Shown here: in pieces, positions 29,713 through 38,654 of the stretch
Position numbering within the stretch: position 1 is the stretch's first letter
Layout: each line of letters opens with the position of its first letter
Made by a program: the position numbers and the translations under genes
From: Actinomycetota bacterium
GTDB taxonomy: Bacteria > Actinomycetota > Geothermincolia > Geothermincolales > RBG-13-55-18
Assembly: GCA_014360655.1 (NCBI GenBank)
Contig: JACIXC010000003.1
Coordinates: forward strand, 124,001-188,000
Direction of reading: 5' to 3'
Length of the DNA: 64,000 nucleotides
The notes under the pieces: model-generated
The model's input: the letters and a program-made list of their open reading frames with translations, nothing else
What the model was told of the DNA's origin: nothing
Databases searched by the model: none

Positions 29713-30522
29713 ATGAGGGAGCGGAGCGAGGCGCTCTTTTTCCGGCCGGACGAGGTGCTGCCGCCGCGGGTCGGGGCCGAGCGCGGCGCTTGCGAGGCGG
29801 TGGTGGAGGTGGCGGGCAGGGACAGCGTAGCGGCGGCGCTGGTGCTGGCCCGCGCGGAGGGTTTGAGCCGGCTGCTGCCCGCCATAGCCTATACGGGGAC
29901 GGAATTCGACGACCTCGGCTCCCTGTTCGCCAACGTGGAGCGCATGCGGCGCCTTCTCGCCGCGGAGGGGATCAGGGTGGAAGAACCCGTCGTCGTCGGC
30001 TCGCCCCGCTGGTGGAACGCCGTCATCGGGAGGGTCAACTCCATCCTCTCCCGCCGCTACGGCCCCTGGCATATATGCATCGGGTGCCACATGTACCTGC
30101 ACGCGCTGCGCGTCCCCCTCTGCTGGAGCGCGGGAGTGGACCGGCTGGTGGCGGGGGAGAGGCTGGAGCACGGGGGCCGGATCAAGGTAAACCAGACGCG
30201 CGCCGCCGTGACGGCCTACCGCGAGGTGCTGGAGGAATTCGGGGTGCGGCTGGAGCTGCCCCTGCTGGAGCTCGACGACGAGGAGGGCATGAAAGCCCTG
30301 GTGGGCGAGTGGGAGGAGGGGCGCGATCAGCCTTCCTGCGCCCTTGCGGGCAATTACCTCGACAGGAGGGGAGGGGCGCAGGTGGACGATGAGGGCGTGC
30401 GCGCCTACCTCGCGGAATACCTGGTTCCGGTGACCAAGCGCATACTCGCGGAGTTGAGGAAGGGCGCGCCGGTGGACTACCGAGCGGCCGTCGTCGCGGT
30501 TCTGGAAAACATTGGAGAATAG
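29713..30522 (+). CDS. PP-loop ATPase-like protein, uncharacterised
   Basis: 269 residues from the ATG at 29713, which has GGAGGGGGAACACG upstream. The segment VVEVAGRDSVAAALVLAR near residue 35 resembles the PP-loop SGGxDS that binds ATP in PAPS reductase, tRNA thiolation and ExsB enzymes, although the first residues are A-G-R instead of S-G-G. AIAYTGTEFDDL follows as the second strand. A CIGCHMYLH motif at ~132-140 and HGGRIKVNQTR come later, consistent with an adenylate-forming sulfur or metal chemistry enzyme. The start of the phosphoglycerate mutase-like gene is three bases downstream, so they are likely translated together. I cannot name a substrate. Confidence 0.6.
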   Translation: MRERSEALFFRPDEVLPPRVGAERGACEAVVEVAGRDSVAAALVLARAEGLSRLLPAIAYTGTEFDDLGSLFANVERMRRLLAAEGIRVEEPVVVGSPRWWNAVIGRVNSILSRRYGPWHICIGCHMYLHALRVPLCWSAGVDRLVAGERLEHGGRIKVNQTRAAVTAYREVLEEFGVRLELPLLELDDEEGMKALVGEWEEGRDQPSCALAGNYLDRRGGAQVDDEGVRAYLAEYLVPVTKRILAELRKGAPVDYRAAVVAVLENIGE

Positions 30523-30525
30523 CGC

Positions 30526-31746
30526 ATGAGGGTACTCTTCATCGTCCTGGACGGCATGGCCGACGTCTCCCACCGGGAGCTCTCGTGGCGGACCCCCCTG
30601 CAGGCAGCCTCCACCCCTGCCCTCGACCTCCTTGCGGGGGAAGGGTGCTGCGCCCTCATGTACCCCGTGGCACCGGGGATATGCCCCTCAAGCGAGGTGG
30701 CGCACTGGAGCATGTTCGGCTACCGCCCGGAGGAATTCCCCGGGAGGACCTACCTTCACGCGCTGGCGGCGGGAATCCCCTGCGAGGAAGGGGACGCACT
30801 CTTCATGCTCAACCTGGTCCCGGTGGAGAGGAGGGGGAACGGGCTCTTCGTGCGGGACGGAAGCGGCCTGCCGGTCGCGGACATCTGCGCGGCGTGGGCG
30901 GAGAGGTTGCGCGCCATGGCCGCTCCCGCCATCGGGCTGCACTACGTGGGAGGAATAGAGTTCATCGCGGTTGTGAGCGGCGGCTCCCCCCGCCTCATGT
31001 CCACGGACCCCTTCCTCCACCACCATCCCATCGCGACCCTGCAGGCCGCGGAAGACGGCGACGAAGACGATTCCGCGGCCTTCACCCTGCGGGCACTGGG
31101 CGGCTTCATGGCGGCGGCGGAAGAGGCCCTCGCCCGCGAGGAGGCGGGCCGGGGCGATATGGGACTGATCATGAAGTGGCCCTCGCGCGCGGCGGCGGTG
31201 GAGGGGTTCAGGGAGAGGCACGGCATGGATGCGGCCGCCGTGGTCTCCACCCCCTGCTTCGAGGGCATGGGAAGGCTGCTGGGGATGCGGGTGGCGAAGA
31301 CGGGGGAGGAGGGCGCGGAGGAGGACCTCGCCGCAAAGCTCGCGGCGGCGGAAGGCCTGCTGGCAGGGGGAAGCGAGTTCGTGTTCGTGCACAGCAAGCA
31401 CGCCGACGAGGCCGCCCACACGGGCGACCCCGAGGCTAAGGTAGACGCGATCGAGGGTTTCGACCGCGCCCTGGCGTCGTTCCCGCGCCTCTTCGACGAT
31501 CCCGAGCTGCTGGCCGTCGTCACCTCCGATCATTCCACGCCAACCACGCGTGACCCCCGCGTCATACACGGCGGCGACCCCGTGCCGGTTCTCTTCCACG
31601 GCGTCACGGTGAGGCGCGACGGCATCAGCGCTTTCGACGAGGTGAGCGCAGCCGCGGGAGGGATGGGGCAGATCTCGGGGCGGGACCTCATGCCCCTCAT
31701 TCTCTACCTCTCGCGCCGCGCCCCCTTCTTCACCGGATGGACATGA
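30526..31746 (+). CDS. apgM: 2,3-bisphosphoglycerate-independent phosphoglycerate mutase, archaeal type
   Basis: 406 residues of the alkaline-phosphatase superfamily. FIVLDGMADV gives the first metal Asp, TPLQAASTPALDLLAGEG and GICPSSEVAHWSMFGY give the Ser nucleophile region, HSKHADEAAHTGD supplies metal ligands, and VVTSDHSTPT gives the DHxTP ligands. ApgM interconverts 3- and 2-phosphoglycerate. Divergence from typical family wording (for example PGICPSS instead of PGVRPGSD) leaves a small chance of a different phosphomutase or phosphatase role. It is three bases after the PP-loop-like gene. Confidence 0.8.
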   Translation: MRVLFIVLDGMADVSHRELSWRTPLQAASTPALDLLAGEGCCALMYPVAPGICPSSEVAHWSMFGYRPEEFPGRTYLHALAAGIPCEEGDALFMLNLVPVERRGNGLFVRDGSGLPVADICAAWAERLRAMAAPAIGLHYVGGIEFIAVVSGGSPRLMSTDPFLHHHPIATLQAAEDGDEDDSAAFTLRALGGFMAAAEEALAREEAGRGDMGLIMKWPSRAAAVEGFRERHGMDAAAVVSTPCFEGMGRLLGMRVAKTGEEGAEEDLAAKLAAAEGLLAGGSEFVFVHSKHADEAAHTGDPEAKVDAIEGFDRALASFPRLFDDPELLAVVTSDHSTPTTRDPRVIHGGDPVPVLFHGVTVRRDGISAFDEVSAAAGGMGQISGRDLMPLILYLSRRAPFFTGWT

Positions 31747-31913
31747 GCCGGTGATGGGGGCCGGTCCGTGTCCGGTTGGGTATAGAGCAGTCCTTCTTCC
31801 GGCCCGGGGCCTCAGGCATGGATGGGGCCAAGCCCCCGTTTCAGGCCCCCGTTTGTATCCGGAGGTTATAATGATATGCGCATCGCCGGATGATGCGGGG
31901 AGGAGGCTTAAAG

Positions 31914-32684
31914 GTGGCGACGGTTGAGTTCACCCTGCATGCGAGCGGGGTAGCCATACGGGGGGAAGTGATCGCGCCGGACGGGAAGGGCCAGGCGCCC
32001 CTGGTCATCCTTTGCCACGGCATACCAAGCGGGGCGCCCACGGAGGGCGACCCCGGCTACGAGGCCCTCGCGGAGAGGTTCAACCGGGAAGGGGTCGCGG
32101 CCTGCATCTTCAACTTCCGGGGAACGGGGGAATCGGGGGGCGATTTTTCCCTGCCGGGCTGGATGCGGGACCTGGAAGCGGTGCTGGACGCGGCGCGGGG
32201 GGCGGAAGATGCCTTCCGGGCGTGCGATCCCCGCAGCATCGCCATGATGGGGTTCAGCGGGGGAGGGGCGGTGAGCATCGTCTGTGCGGCCCGCACGGGC
32301 GGGTTGCGCGCCCTGGCGGCCATTTCCGCGCCCGCTGATTTCTCTCATCTCATCACCCGCGAGGGGATCGGGGGTTTCATAGCGCACGCGCGCGAGATCG
32401 GGATCATACGCGACCCGCGTTATCCCGCTTCGGAGGAGGAGTATTACCGGGAGATGCACGAATGCCGTCCCGTGGAGGTTGTGGCGAGGATATCCCCCAC
32501 GCCGCTGCTCATCGTGCACGGGGACGACGACGACACGGTGCCCGTCACGGAGGCGCGGCTCCTCTACGAGGCGGCGCGGGAACCCAAGGAGCTTTTCATC
32601 GTCCCGGGCGGGGGGCACAGGCTCAGGCTCGACGAAGTGGCCATGGACAAGGCCGTTAGCTGGATGCTTCAGAGGCTGCGGTAG
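31914..32684 (+). CDS. Alpha/beta hydrolase
   Basis: 256 residues from a GTG at 31914 with GGGAGGAGGC eight bases upstream; an ATG at 31890 would put the ribosome site inside the gene. Fold motifs are ILCHGIPSG (oxyanion), FNFRGTGESGG, the nucleophile elbow MMGFSGGGAV with Ser, the acid Asp in IVHGDDDDTVPV, and the catalytic His in PGGGHRLR. It resembles dienelactone hydrolase/DUF1749-type esterases. The substrate is unknown. Confidence 0.85.
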   Translation: MATVEFTLHASGVAIRGEVIAPDGKGQAPLVILCHGIPSGAPTEGDPGYEALAERFNREGVAACIFNFRGTGESGGDFSLPGWMRDLEAVLDAARGAEDAFRACDPRSIAMMGFSGGGAVSIVCAARTGGLRALAAISAPADFSHLITREGIGGFIAHAREIGIIRDPRYPASEEEYYREMHECRPVEVVARISPTPLLIVHGDDDDTVPVTEARLLYEAAREPKELFIVPGGGHRLRLDEVAMDKAVSWMLQRLR

Positions 32685-32830
32685 GGGGTTGAGACAGGGC
32701 ATAACGGCGTCGCGCACACAAGAGGAAAAGCCGGATCGGCGACAAGCTTTGTCGCGTTTTCCCGTGGATCACGTCGCCACGCCTGTGTCCGGGAAAGCCG
32801 GCGCTGCGCGGGTAGCGGGCAGGGAGGCCC

Positions 32831-34540
32831 TCACATGCTCTCGGGGGCGGAGACGCCCAGCAACGCCAGGCCGTTGCGCAGCACCTGCAGGGTGCAGCGG
32901 ACCAGGAAAAGGCGGGCGGCGGTGAGGCCGGCGTCGTCGCTGATGACGCGGTGGCGGTTGTAGAAGAGGTGGAAGGCGGCGGCGAGCTCTTCCAGGTAAC
33001 GGGTCAGGCGGTGTGGCGCGCGGTCCAGGGCGGCGTCGCGCACCAGCTCCTCGAACTCGAAGAGCTTCAGTGCCAGGTCCATCTCCTCCTCGGCGCCGAG
33101 CAGGCGCAGGGTTTCCGGGTCCGGGATCTCCTCGCTCAGCTCGAGTCCCCGCCCCAGGCCGTAGCGCAGGATGCTGCAGATGCGCGCGTGCGCGTACTGC
33201 ACGTAGTAGACGGGGTTTTCCATGCTCTCCTCCACCGCGAGCTGGATGTCGAAGTCGAGCGCCGTGTCCTGGCTGCGGGTGAGGAAGAGGTAGCGGGCGG
33301 CGTCCCTTCCCACCTCGGCCACCAGCTCGTCGAAGGTGACCATCTCTCCCGTGCGCTTGGACATGCGCACCGGTTCGCCGCCGCGCTTGAGGTTCACCAG
33401 CTGGCCCAGAATGACCTCCAGGACACCGGGACGGCCCTTGGCCTCCATGGCGGCCTGCATGCGGCGCACGTAGCCGTGGTGGTCCGCCCCCCAGATGTTG
33501 ATGAGGTGCCCGTATCCCCGCGCGAGCTTGTCCAGGTGGTAGGCGATGTCGGCGGCGAAGTAGGTGGGAGCGCCGTTTCTGCGCACCAGCACCCGGTCCT
33601 TGTCGTCTCCGAAGCGGGAGGTGGCCATCCACACGGCGCCGTCCTTCTCGTAGGCCAGTCCCTCTTCCAGTAATTTCCTTATCTCCCTTTGCACGCTCCC
33701 GCTGCGGTGCAGCTCGCGTTCGCTGAACCAGGTGTCGAAGTGCACGCCGAAGGCGTCCAGGGATTCCCGGATGTGGGCGAGGGCGAGGCGGTAGGCCCTC
33801 TCCCCCAGCTCACGCCTCCGTTCCTCCGGGGGCGCGTCCGCCAGGCGGCCCCCGTCCTCCTCGATGAGGGCGCGGGCGATATCCTTGATGTAGGAGCCGT
33901 GGTAGCCCTCCTCGGGGAACCCCACCTCGCGGCCGACCAGCTCGAGGTAGCGGGCCTCCACCGAGGCGGCGAAGACCTCCATCTGTGTGCCGTGATCGTT
34001 GAGGTAGAACTCGCGGTCCACGTCGAAGCCCACCGCTTCCAGCAGGTTGCAGAGAACGTCTCCCAGCGCCGCCCAGCGCCCGTGCCCCACGTGCAGGGGC
34101 CCCACGGGATTGGCGGAGACGAACTCCACCAGCACCCGCTTTCCCCCGCCCAGCTCCCAGCGACCGTAGCCCTCCCCCTCGCCGGCCACGCGCACCAGCT
34201 CCGCGAGCACGCGGTCGCGGTCCAGGGAGAAGTTGATGAAACCGGGGCCTGCGACCTCCACCGCGCTCAACACGCGTGCGCCTGCCGAGCCCCCCTCCCC
34301 CGTCCCGCCGGCACGCGACATCGCCTCCAGGCGTCGCGACAGGGCCTCGGCCACGTCGCGCGGGCTGTGGCCCGCCCTGCTGGCCAGCACCAGGGCGACG
34401 TTGGTGGCCCAGTCCCCGTGCGCCTTGTGCCGGGGCCTCTCGAGGACGAAATCCACCCCCTCCGCGGGCGGGATCTCCCCGGCGCTTGCGGCCTCGGCGA
34501 GCGCCCGCTCGATGAGTTCACGCAATTCCTTGACGATCAA
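32831..34540 (-). CDS. argS: Arginyl-tRNA synthetase
   Basis: Class I synthetase of 569 residues that charges tRNA-Arg. The HIGH motif appears as NPVGPLHVGHGRWAALGD, and the KMSKS-like motif is VRMSKRTGEMVTFDEL. The N-terminal Add-1 tRNA-recognition domain and the C-terminal anticodon-binding helices (residues ~450-569, ending LALLGVSAPESM) are complete. The gene is monocistronic. Confidence 0.96.
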   Translation of the reverse strand: MIVKELRELIERALAEAASAGEIPPAEGVDFVLERPRHKAHGDWATNVALVLASRAGHSPRDVAEALSRRLEAMSRAGGTGEGGSAGARVLSAVEVAGPGFINFSLDRDRVLAELVRVAGEGEGYGRWELGGGKRVLVEFVSANPVGPLHVGHGRWAALGDVLCNLLEAVGFDVDREFYLNDHGTQMEVFAASVEARYLELVGREVGFPEEGYHGSYIKDIARALIEEDGGRLADAPPEERRRELGERAYRLALAHIRESLDAFGVHFDTWFSERELHRSGSVQREIRKLLEEGLAYEKDGAVWMATSRFGDDKDRVLVRRNGAPTYFAADIAYHLDKLARGYGHLINIWGADHHGYVRRMQAAMEAKGRPGVLEVILGQLVNLKRGGEPVRMSKRTGEMVTFDELVAEVGRDAARYLFLTRSQDTALDFDIQLAVEESMENPVYYVQYAHARICSILRYGLGRGLELSEEIPDPETLRLLGAEEEMDLALKLFEFEELVRDAALDRAPHRLTRYLEELAAAFHLFYNRHRVISDDAGLTAARLFLVRCTLQVLRNGLALLGVSAPESM

Positions 34541-35057
34541 CGGCCCTCCTCAATGCCTCGCCTTTACCCTGCGCCCTTCACCCACGGCGCCCTCCATCCG
34601 TAACCGTTTCCCACAAGGGCTTCCCCGGGAAAGAAAGCCTCTCCTTCCCGGGTGCGTCCCGGGATGTCCGGGGGTGGCCGCGCCGGCCGCACCGGGAACG
34701 CTTTGCGTACGCTGCCCGGGGCACGGAAGCCCTCCCGCGCCTCCGAGGGGCTCGGCCGGTAATGGCAATATATGCCATACAGCATTCGCGGGAAAGCCGG
34801 CTTTCGGCCGCGCTGCGCGCACGTCTATTTTAACCGAAAACATCATCGCCGGGTCGCTGGCGCCTTCGCCGCCATCTCTTTTTCCGGGGAAAGGGAGGTG
34901 CGTCTCAAGGGGTCGCAGCCGTCCCGCTTCGCGAGGGAGGCGGCATGGCTCGATGGTGGACTCCCGCGTACCCAATACGCGGAACATGCCGGTTTGTCCA
35001 TGTTATCCATGCGGCAGGGGCGATGCACGGCCGCGCCCGTTTTACATGACGCCGAGT
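34541..35057. other. Spacer upstream of argS, no gene seen
   Basis: About 520 bases. AT-richer near 34760-34850. No coding, tRNA or T-box signature (no specifier stem or T-box bulge seen). Confidence 0.45.
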
Positions 35058-35218
35058 AATAAACGCAATGGCGGTCATGGAGATGCCGCAGCTCGACAGG
35101 GGAGATCCATCACGATCGCGTTGCATCATGATTGCATCCCGGAGATAACCTTGCCCGCGCCGTGGTGGGTGAAGGGGAGATCCATCAAGGTCACGTCGCA
35201 TTATGGTCGCATCCGTTG
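35058..35218. repeat. Dispersed intergenic repeat, copy A with a duplicated half
   Basis: About 90 bases at 35058-35144 align with copies at 39706 and 54501. The common pattern is AACGC-ATG...GAGATxCC...CTCxACAGG...GAxCCATCACGATCGCG...GCATCA...ATTGC. A second, ~80% identical copy of the 42-base half (AGGGGAGATCCATCA then GCATCC) begins 75 bases later at 35173. The three copies keep a similar reading pattern, but stop codons interrupt them. Confidence 0.6.
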
Positions 35219-35240
35219 ATGGTGCCGTCGAGGGGGAAGA

Positions 35241-35272
35241 CGAACCGGCCTCCCGGCCGGGAGGCCGGTTCG
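35241..35272 (-). terminator. Perfect 32-bp palindrome, probable terminator of the leftward operon
   Basis: The arms CGAACCGGCCTCCC and GGGAGGCCGGTTCG flank GGCC, so the whole is self-complementary. It lies 45 bases after the stop of the gene at 35318. The minus-strand continuation TCTTCCCCCT is only weakly T-rich. Confidence 0.5.
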
Positions 35273-35317
35273 CTCGGGGGGTGCGGGGGGAGAACGGTTT
35301 TACGCGCTTTACACGCG

Positions 35318-36079
35318 TCAAAAGCGCGCCCTGCGCCCGGGGCGGGGCGCGAAAAAGCGGGGCCCGTCGCGGACCAGGAGCGATGCCAGCTCCGGGGCCA
35401 CGGACTTTATGCGCTCGGCCTGCACGGAGGTGAGCTCGCCTTCCGCCACGAGGCGGTCGGCGATCTCCTCGATCTTGCCGGCGAGCGAGGATACGAGCCC
35501 GTCCACGGAGACCCCTTTATCCTCGGCCAGCTCGGCCACGGTCTTTCCGTTGCCCAGCTCTTCCTCCAGGACATCCACCGTAACCCCCAGCTCGCCGGCG
35601 AGGAACTCCGCGAGCTCCCCGCGGCAGGCCATCAGCGTTTCCAGCCTGTCGAGCCTTTCTTCCCGGAATTTCTGCAACGGCGTCTCGGGCGGGCAGGCAC
35701 GCATCTCCCTCCAGGGACTTTCCTGCCGCGGCAACCGCACCTCGGGGCGGTCGTCTCCCTGCCTACCCACAGCGTAGCCGATGGCGAACATCCCGCCGAG
35801 AAGGAGGACCGCCAGGACCCCCATGGCGATGCCCGCCCACAACCTGTGCCGGCCGAACCAGCTCGCGGAACTTGCGGGCGGGGTGGCGTCGGGAGACGAT
35901 GCTGGCTGCATGGGCCGCGTGCCCGCCGCAGCCGCCTCCTCTTCCCTCGTGGCCGGCGGCTGCGTTTCCGCCTTCTCGCCCCCGGTTCCGGCTTCCCCGC
36001 CCGCCGTGGTTGAAGGTTGCATCTCCGCGGAAGGCCGCTCTTCTCCTGCCGGCGCTGCTCCGTTCTTCTCGATGTCCAT
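35318..36079 (-). CDS. Single-span membrane protein with an outward helical repeat domain
   Basis: 253 residues from the ATG at 36079 (GGAAGGTGAAGCGT upstream). Residues ~1-78 are an Ala/Pro/Thr/Glu-rich cytoplasmic arm, a membrane helix lies at ~80-103 (GIAMGVLAVLLLGGMFAIGYAVG), and the outside part has the pattern GVTVDVLEEELGNGKTVAEL then GVSVDGLVSSL. This LG-x-S/T-V-x2-L-x6-G-K-(T/S)-x-A-(E/Q)-(L/I)-A repeat is frequent in Gram-positive surface proteins of unknown function. Last gene after the ABC ATPase, 86 bases downstream. Confidence 0.75.
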   Translation of the reverse strand: MDIEKNGAAPAGEERPSAEMQPSTTAGGEAGTGGEKAETQPPATREEEAAAAGTRPMQPASSPDATPPASSASWFGRHRLWAGIAMGVLAVLLLGGMFAIGYAVGRQGDDRPEVRLPRQESPWREMRACPPETPLQKFREERLDRLETLMACRGELAEFLAGELGVTVDVLEEELGNGKTVAELAEDKGVSVDGLVSSLAGKIEEIADRLVAEGELTSVQAERIKSVAPELASLLVRDGPRFFAPRPGRRARF

Positions 36080-36165
36080 ACGCTTCACCTTCCTTCCCCG
36101 CGCGGCCTAGGCCGTGTTTCATCCACATTTGACGCACGGCGGACCCGGCATGATCCCGTGTCCGT

Positions 36166-36855
36166 TTATCCTTCCATTTCCAGGCCCGTGAGCCGCCCGT
36201 CCCGCATATGATAAGCCCAGTCCGCCGCCCGCAGGATGTCCTCGTCGTGGGTGACGATGATCACGCACTTGCCGTCCCTGCGCGCCAGCTCCGCCAGGAT
36301 GTCCACCACCACCTTCCCCGTGGTGGAATCCAGGTTTCCCGTGGGCTCGTCGGCAAGGATCACGTCGGGGTCGTTGGCCAGGGCCCGCGCGATGGCAACG
36401 CGCTGCTTTTCGCCTCCGCTCATGCGGTTGGTCCTGGCCCCCTGCAGGCGGTGGTCGATGCCCATCCTTTCCAGGAGCTCCTCCGCCCGCCTGCGCTGCT
36501 CCGCCGCGGGCACGCCCTCGAGGTCCATGGGAAGGGTGACGTTTTCCAGGGCCGTGAGGGAGGAGACGAGGTTGAACATCTGGAAGACGAACCCTACCCG
36601 CCTGCGCCGGTAATGGATGAGGTCGGCGTCCGGCCGGCAGATGTTCTCGCCGAAGACGTTTATCTCCCCCGCGTCCGGCCGCTCCAGCGAGCCGATGAGG
36701 TGGAGCAGGGTGGTCTTTCCGGAGCCGGACGGCCCCACGATGACCGTGACCTCGCCGCGGCGGGCAAGGAGGTCCACGTCGTCGACCGCCTTCACCTCGC
36801 CCGACTTCGCGCGATAGGCCTTGCTGACGTTTTTTACCTCCAAGAGGTCGTGCAT
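36166..36855 (-). CDS. ABC transporter ATPase, MacB/LolD type
   Basis: 229-residue nucleotide-binding subunit. Walker A is VGPSGSGKTTLLHLIG, Q-loop VGFVFQMFNLVSSLTALENV, signature RMSGGEKQRVAIARAL, Walker B VILADEPTGNLDS, and switch His in VIIVTHDEDI. This subclass pairs with FtsX-like permeases in export of lipoproteins, peptides or drugs by mechanotransmission. Start at 36855 has GGGAGGGATGGAAG. The partner permease lies 58 bases upstream. Confidence 0.93.
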   Translation of the reverse strand: MHDLLEVKNVSKAYRAKSGEVKAVDDVDLLARRGEVTVIVGPSGSGKTTLLHLIGSLERPDAGEINVFGENICRPDADLIHYRRRRVGFVFQMFNLVSSLTALENVTLPMDLEGVPAAEQRRRAEELLERMGIDHRLQGARTNRMSGGEKQRVAIARALANDPDVILADEPTGNLDSTTGKVVVDILAELARRDGKCVIIVTHDEDILRAADWAYHMRDGRLTGLEMEG

Positions 36856-36913
36856 CTTCCATCCCTCCCGTCTCGTGGTGTGCAGGGAGCCGGGGCCGAA
36901 CACGCCTTACGAC

Positions 36914-38434
36914 TCACTCCATGGTCAAGACCCGCGCCGGACGCAGCCGGGATATCCAGATAACGGGAACGCTCATCCCAAGAAGGCTGATTCCCAGGAG
37001 GATGAGGATCCCATAGACAAGCATGCTCCCCCGGTAGATGACGTCCAGCTCCACGCCCTGTCGGTTGCCGGAAGCGAAGGAGAACCTCCCTCCCTCCTTG
37101 TAGAGGTTTCCGGATATGCCCCGCATGGGGGGCGTATCGGCGCCGCCGGGGAACGTGGTCTGCTCCGTGGCGGCCGCGTTACCCTGGAGCAGCCAGTTAC
37201 CCATGCGCTGGGATATGAAAGCGGAGGCGCCCGCGGCCAGGACGATGGCCACCAGGCACAGGCACAGCACCTCCGCCGCGTACTGCACGAGTACCTGGCG
37301 GTCGGTGGCGCCGATGGCCTTGAGCACCCCCAGCTCCCTGGTGCGGCCCCCCACGATGATGGCCATGGCCAGGATGATGATGAGCGCGCAGGCGCCCAGG
37401 GCTCCCGCCAGCCCGATGGTTGAGGCCTTGCCCGTTTTCTGCAGGGGGTCCGAGATGGACTCGAAGTCGGAGTAGTCCGTGGCAAGCTCGTACTTGTCGC
37501 CGTTCTCCAGACCCTCTACTACCATTTCCTGGAAGGCAGCCTGCACCGCGGCGCTGCTGTCTGCGCTGTCCAGGTAGTAATAGCCGAGCTCCACGTAGCC
37601 GGGCGTCCCGTTGAGCTCCTGGACCACGGAGAGAGGGGCGAAGAACTTGTTGCCGGCGGGGTTGAAGGCCTGGGGATTCTGCGCGGCGCCCCGCGCTTCC
37701 GCCTCCACCGTCTCGTAGATGCCGATTATCTCCAGCTCCATCTCGGAGCCCCTTCCCTCGGCGCCGGTGATAGCGGCGGTGATGGTGTCGCCCACCGAGA
37801 GGCCGTTCTCCTCGGCGAGGGTCCGCTCCACCAGCACCACGGGATTGGCGTTGAGATGATCCTGGTAGGTATAGAAGGAGCCCTCCGCCAGCGCCTTGTT
37901 GCCCAACAGGAAGTCGGACGCCGAGGCGCCGTTGGTGTTGCCCTCGAACTGGAACATGTCGGCGCTTGCGGAAGAGGACGACGAACCGGGCATCCCTTGC
38001 CGCAGCGAGAGCATGGTCTCCAGCTCGCTGCCGGTGATGCCCTCCAGGGAGACGCGCGTTTCCAGCACCTTGTCGAAGCTTATTATCTCAGGCAGCAGGG
38101 AAAAGCCGTCGACCATTTCCTCGGGCACCAGGGTGCTGGTGCGCTCCGCTAGGAGCTCCTCCCCGGACATCTTGCGCGCCTCCGCCTGGCGCCTGGCGGG
38201 ATCCTGTTCTCTCTGTTCGGAGAAGAGCTTCATCTGGTATTCGGAGCTCACCCGCAATTCGGCGTAGTTACCGACGCCGCTCTTCACCTCCTCCACCTGC
38301 GCGTCGGCGGAAAGCTTCACCGCCAGCATGGAGAGGGAAAAGGTAAGGCAGACGAAGATGAGCAGCACAACTACAAGGTTGCTCAGGGGATGGCGGACGA
38401 AACTGCGCAAACCTCTATTGATCGCTCCCATCAT
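36914..38434 (-). CDS. FtsX-like ABC permease
   Basis: 506 residues from the ATG at 38434 (AAGGAGCATAAC). A membrane helix at ~17-40 is followed by a ~320-residue external domain (MacB-PCD type, Ser/Gly/Ala-rich near the middle), then three C-terminal helices, including LGACALIIILAMAIIVGG with RTRELGVLKAIGATDRQV, the FtsX hallmark, and a last helix before RLRPARVLTME. It forms a type VII ABC system with the ATPase at 36166. Confidence 0.92.
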   Translation of the reverse strand: MMGAINRGLRSFVRHPLSNLVVVLLIFVCLTFSLSMLAVKLSADAQVEEVKSGVGNYAELRVSSEYQMKLFSEQREQDPARRQAEARKMSGEELLAERTSTLVPEEMVDGFSLLPEIISFDKVLETRVSLEGITGSELETMLSLRQGMPGSSSSSASADMFQFEGNTNGASASDFLLGNKALAEGSFYTYQDHLNANPVVLVERTLAEENGLSVGDTITAAITGAEGRGSEMELEIIGIYETVEAEARGAAQNPQAFNPAGNKFFAPLSVVQELNGTPGYVELGYYYLDSADSSAAVQAAFQEMVVEGLENGDKYELATDYSDFESISDPLQKTGKASTIGLAGALGACALIIILAMAIIVGGRTRELGVLKAIGATDRQVLVQYAAEVLCLCLVAIVLAAGASAFISQRMGNWLLQGNAAATEQTTFPGGADTPPMRGISGNLYKEGGRFSFASGNRQGVELDVIYRGSMLVYGILILLGISLLGMSVPVIWISRLRPARVLTME

Positions 38435-38654
38435 GTTATGCTCCTTCCGCGTTCCTTCCGCGGCCTCTGAAGCCCTGAGGCCGTTTCCAGGCGCTTCCGA
38501 ATCCAACCGCGGCCGCCTCCCGGGCGCCGCACTCTTTCCCGGACCCCCGCGCATGGATCCGCCCCGTCCTTCATGCGGGCCTCCCGCAACCGCCTCTCAA
38601 CCGTCCTCCGGCCGTGCCTCCCAGGCCTGCCGGCCCCGAGGTCCCCGCGATCCC

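Noticed and set aside
34541-34900. T-box riboswitch before argS
   Set aside because: No T-box core sequence or specifier hairpin visible on the minus strand.
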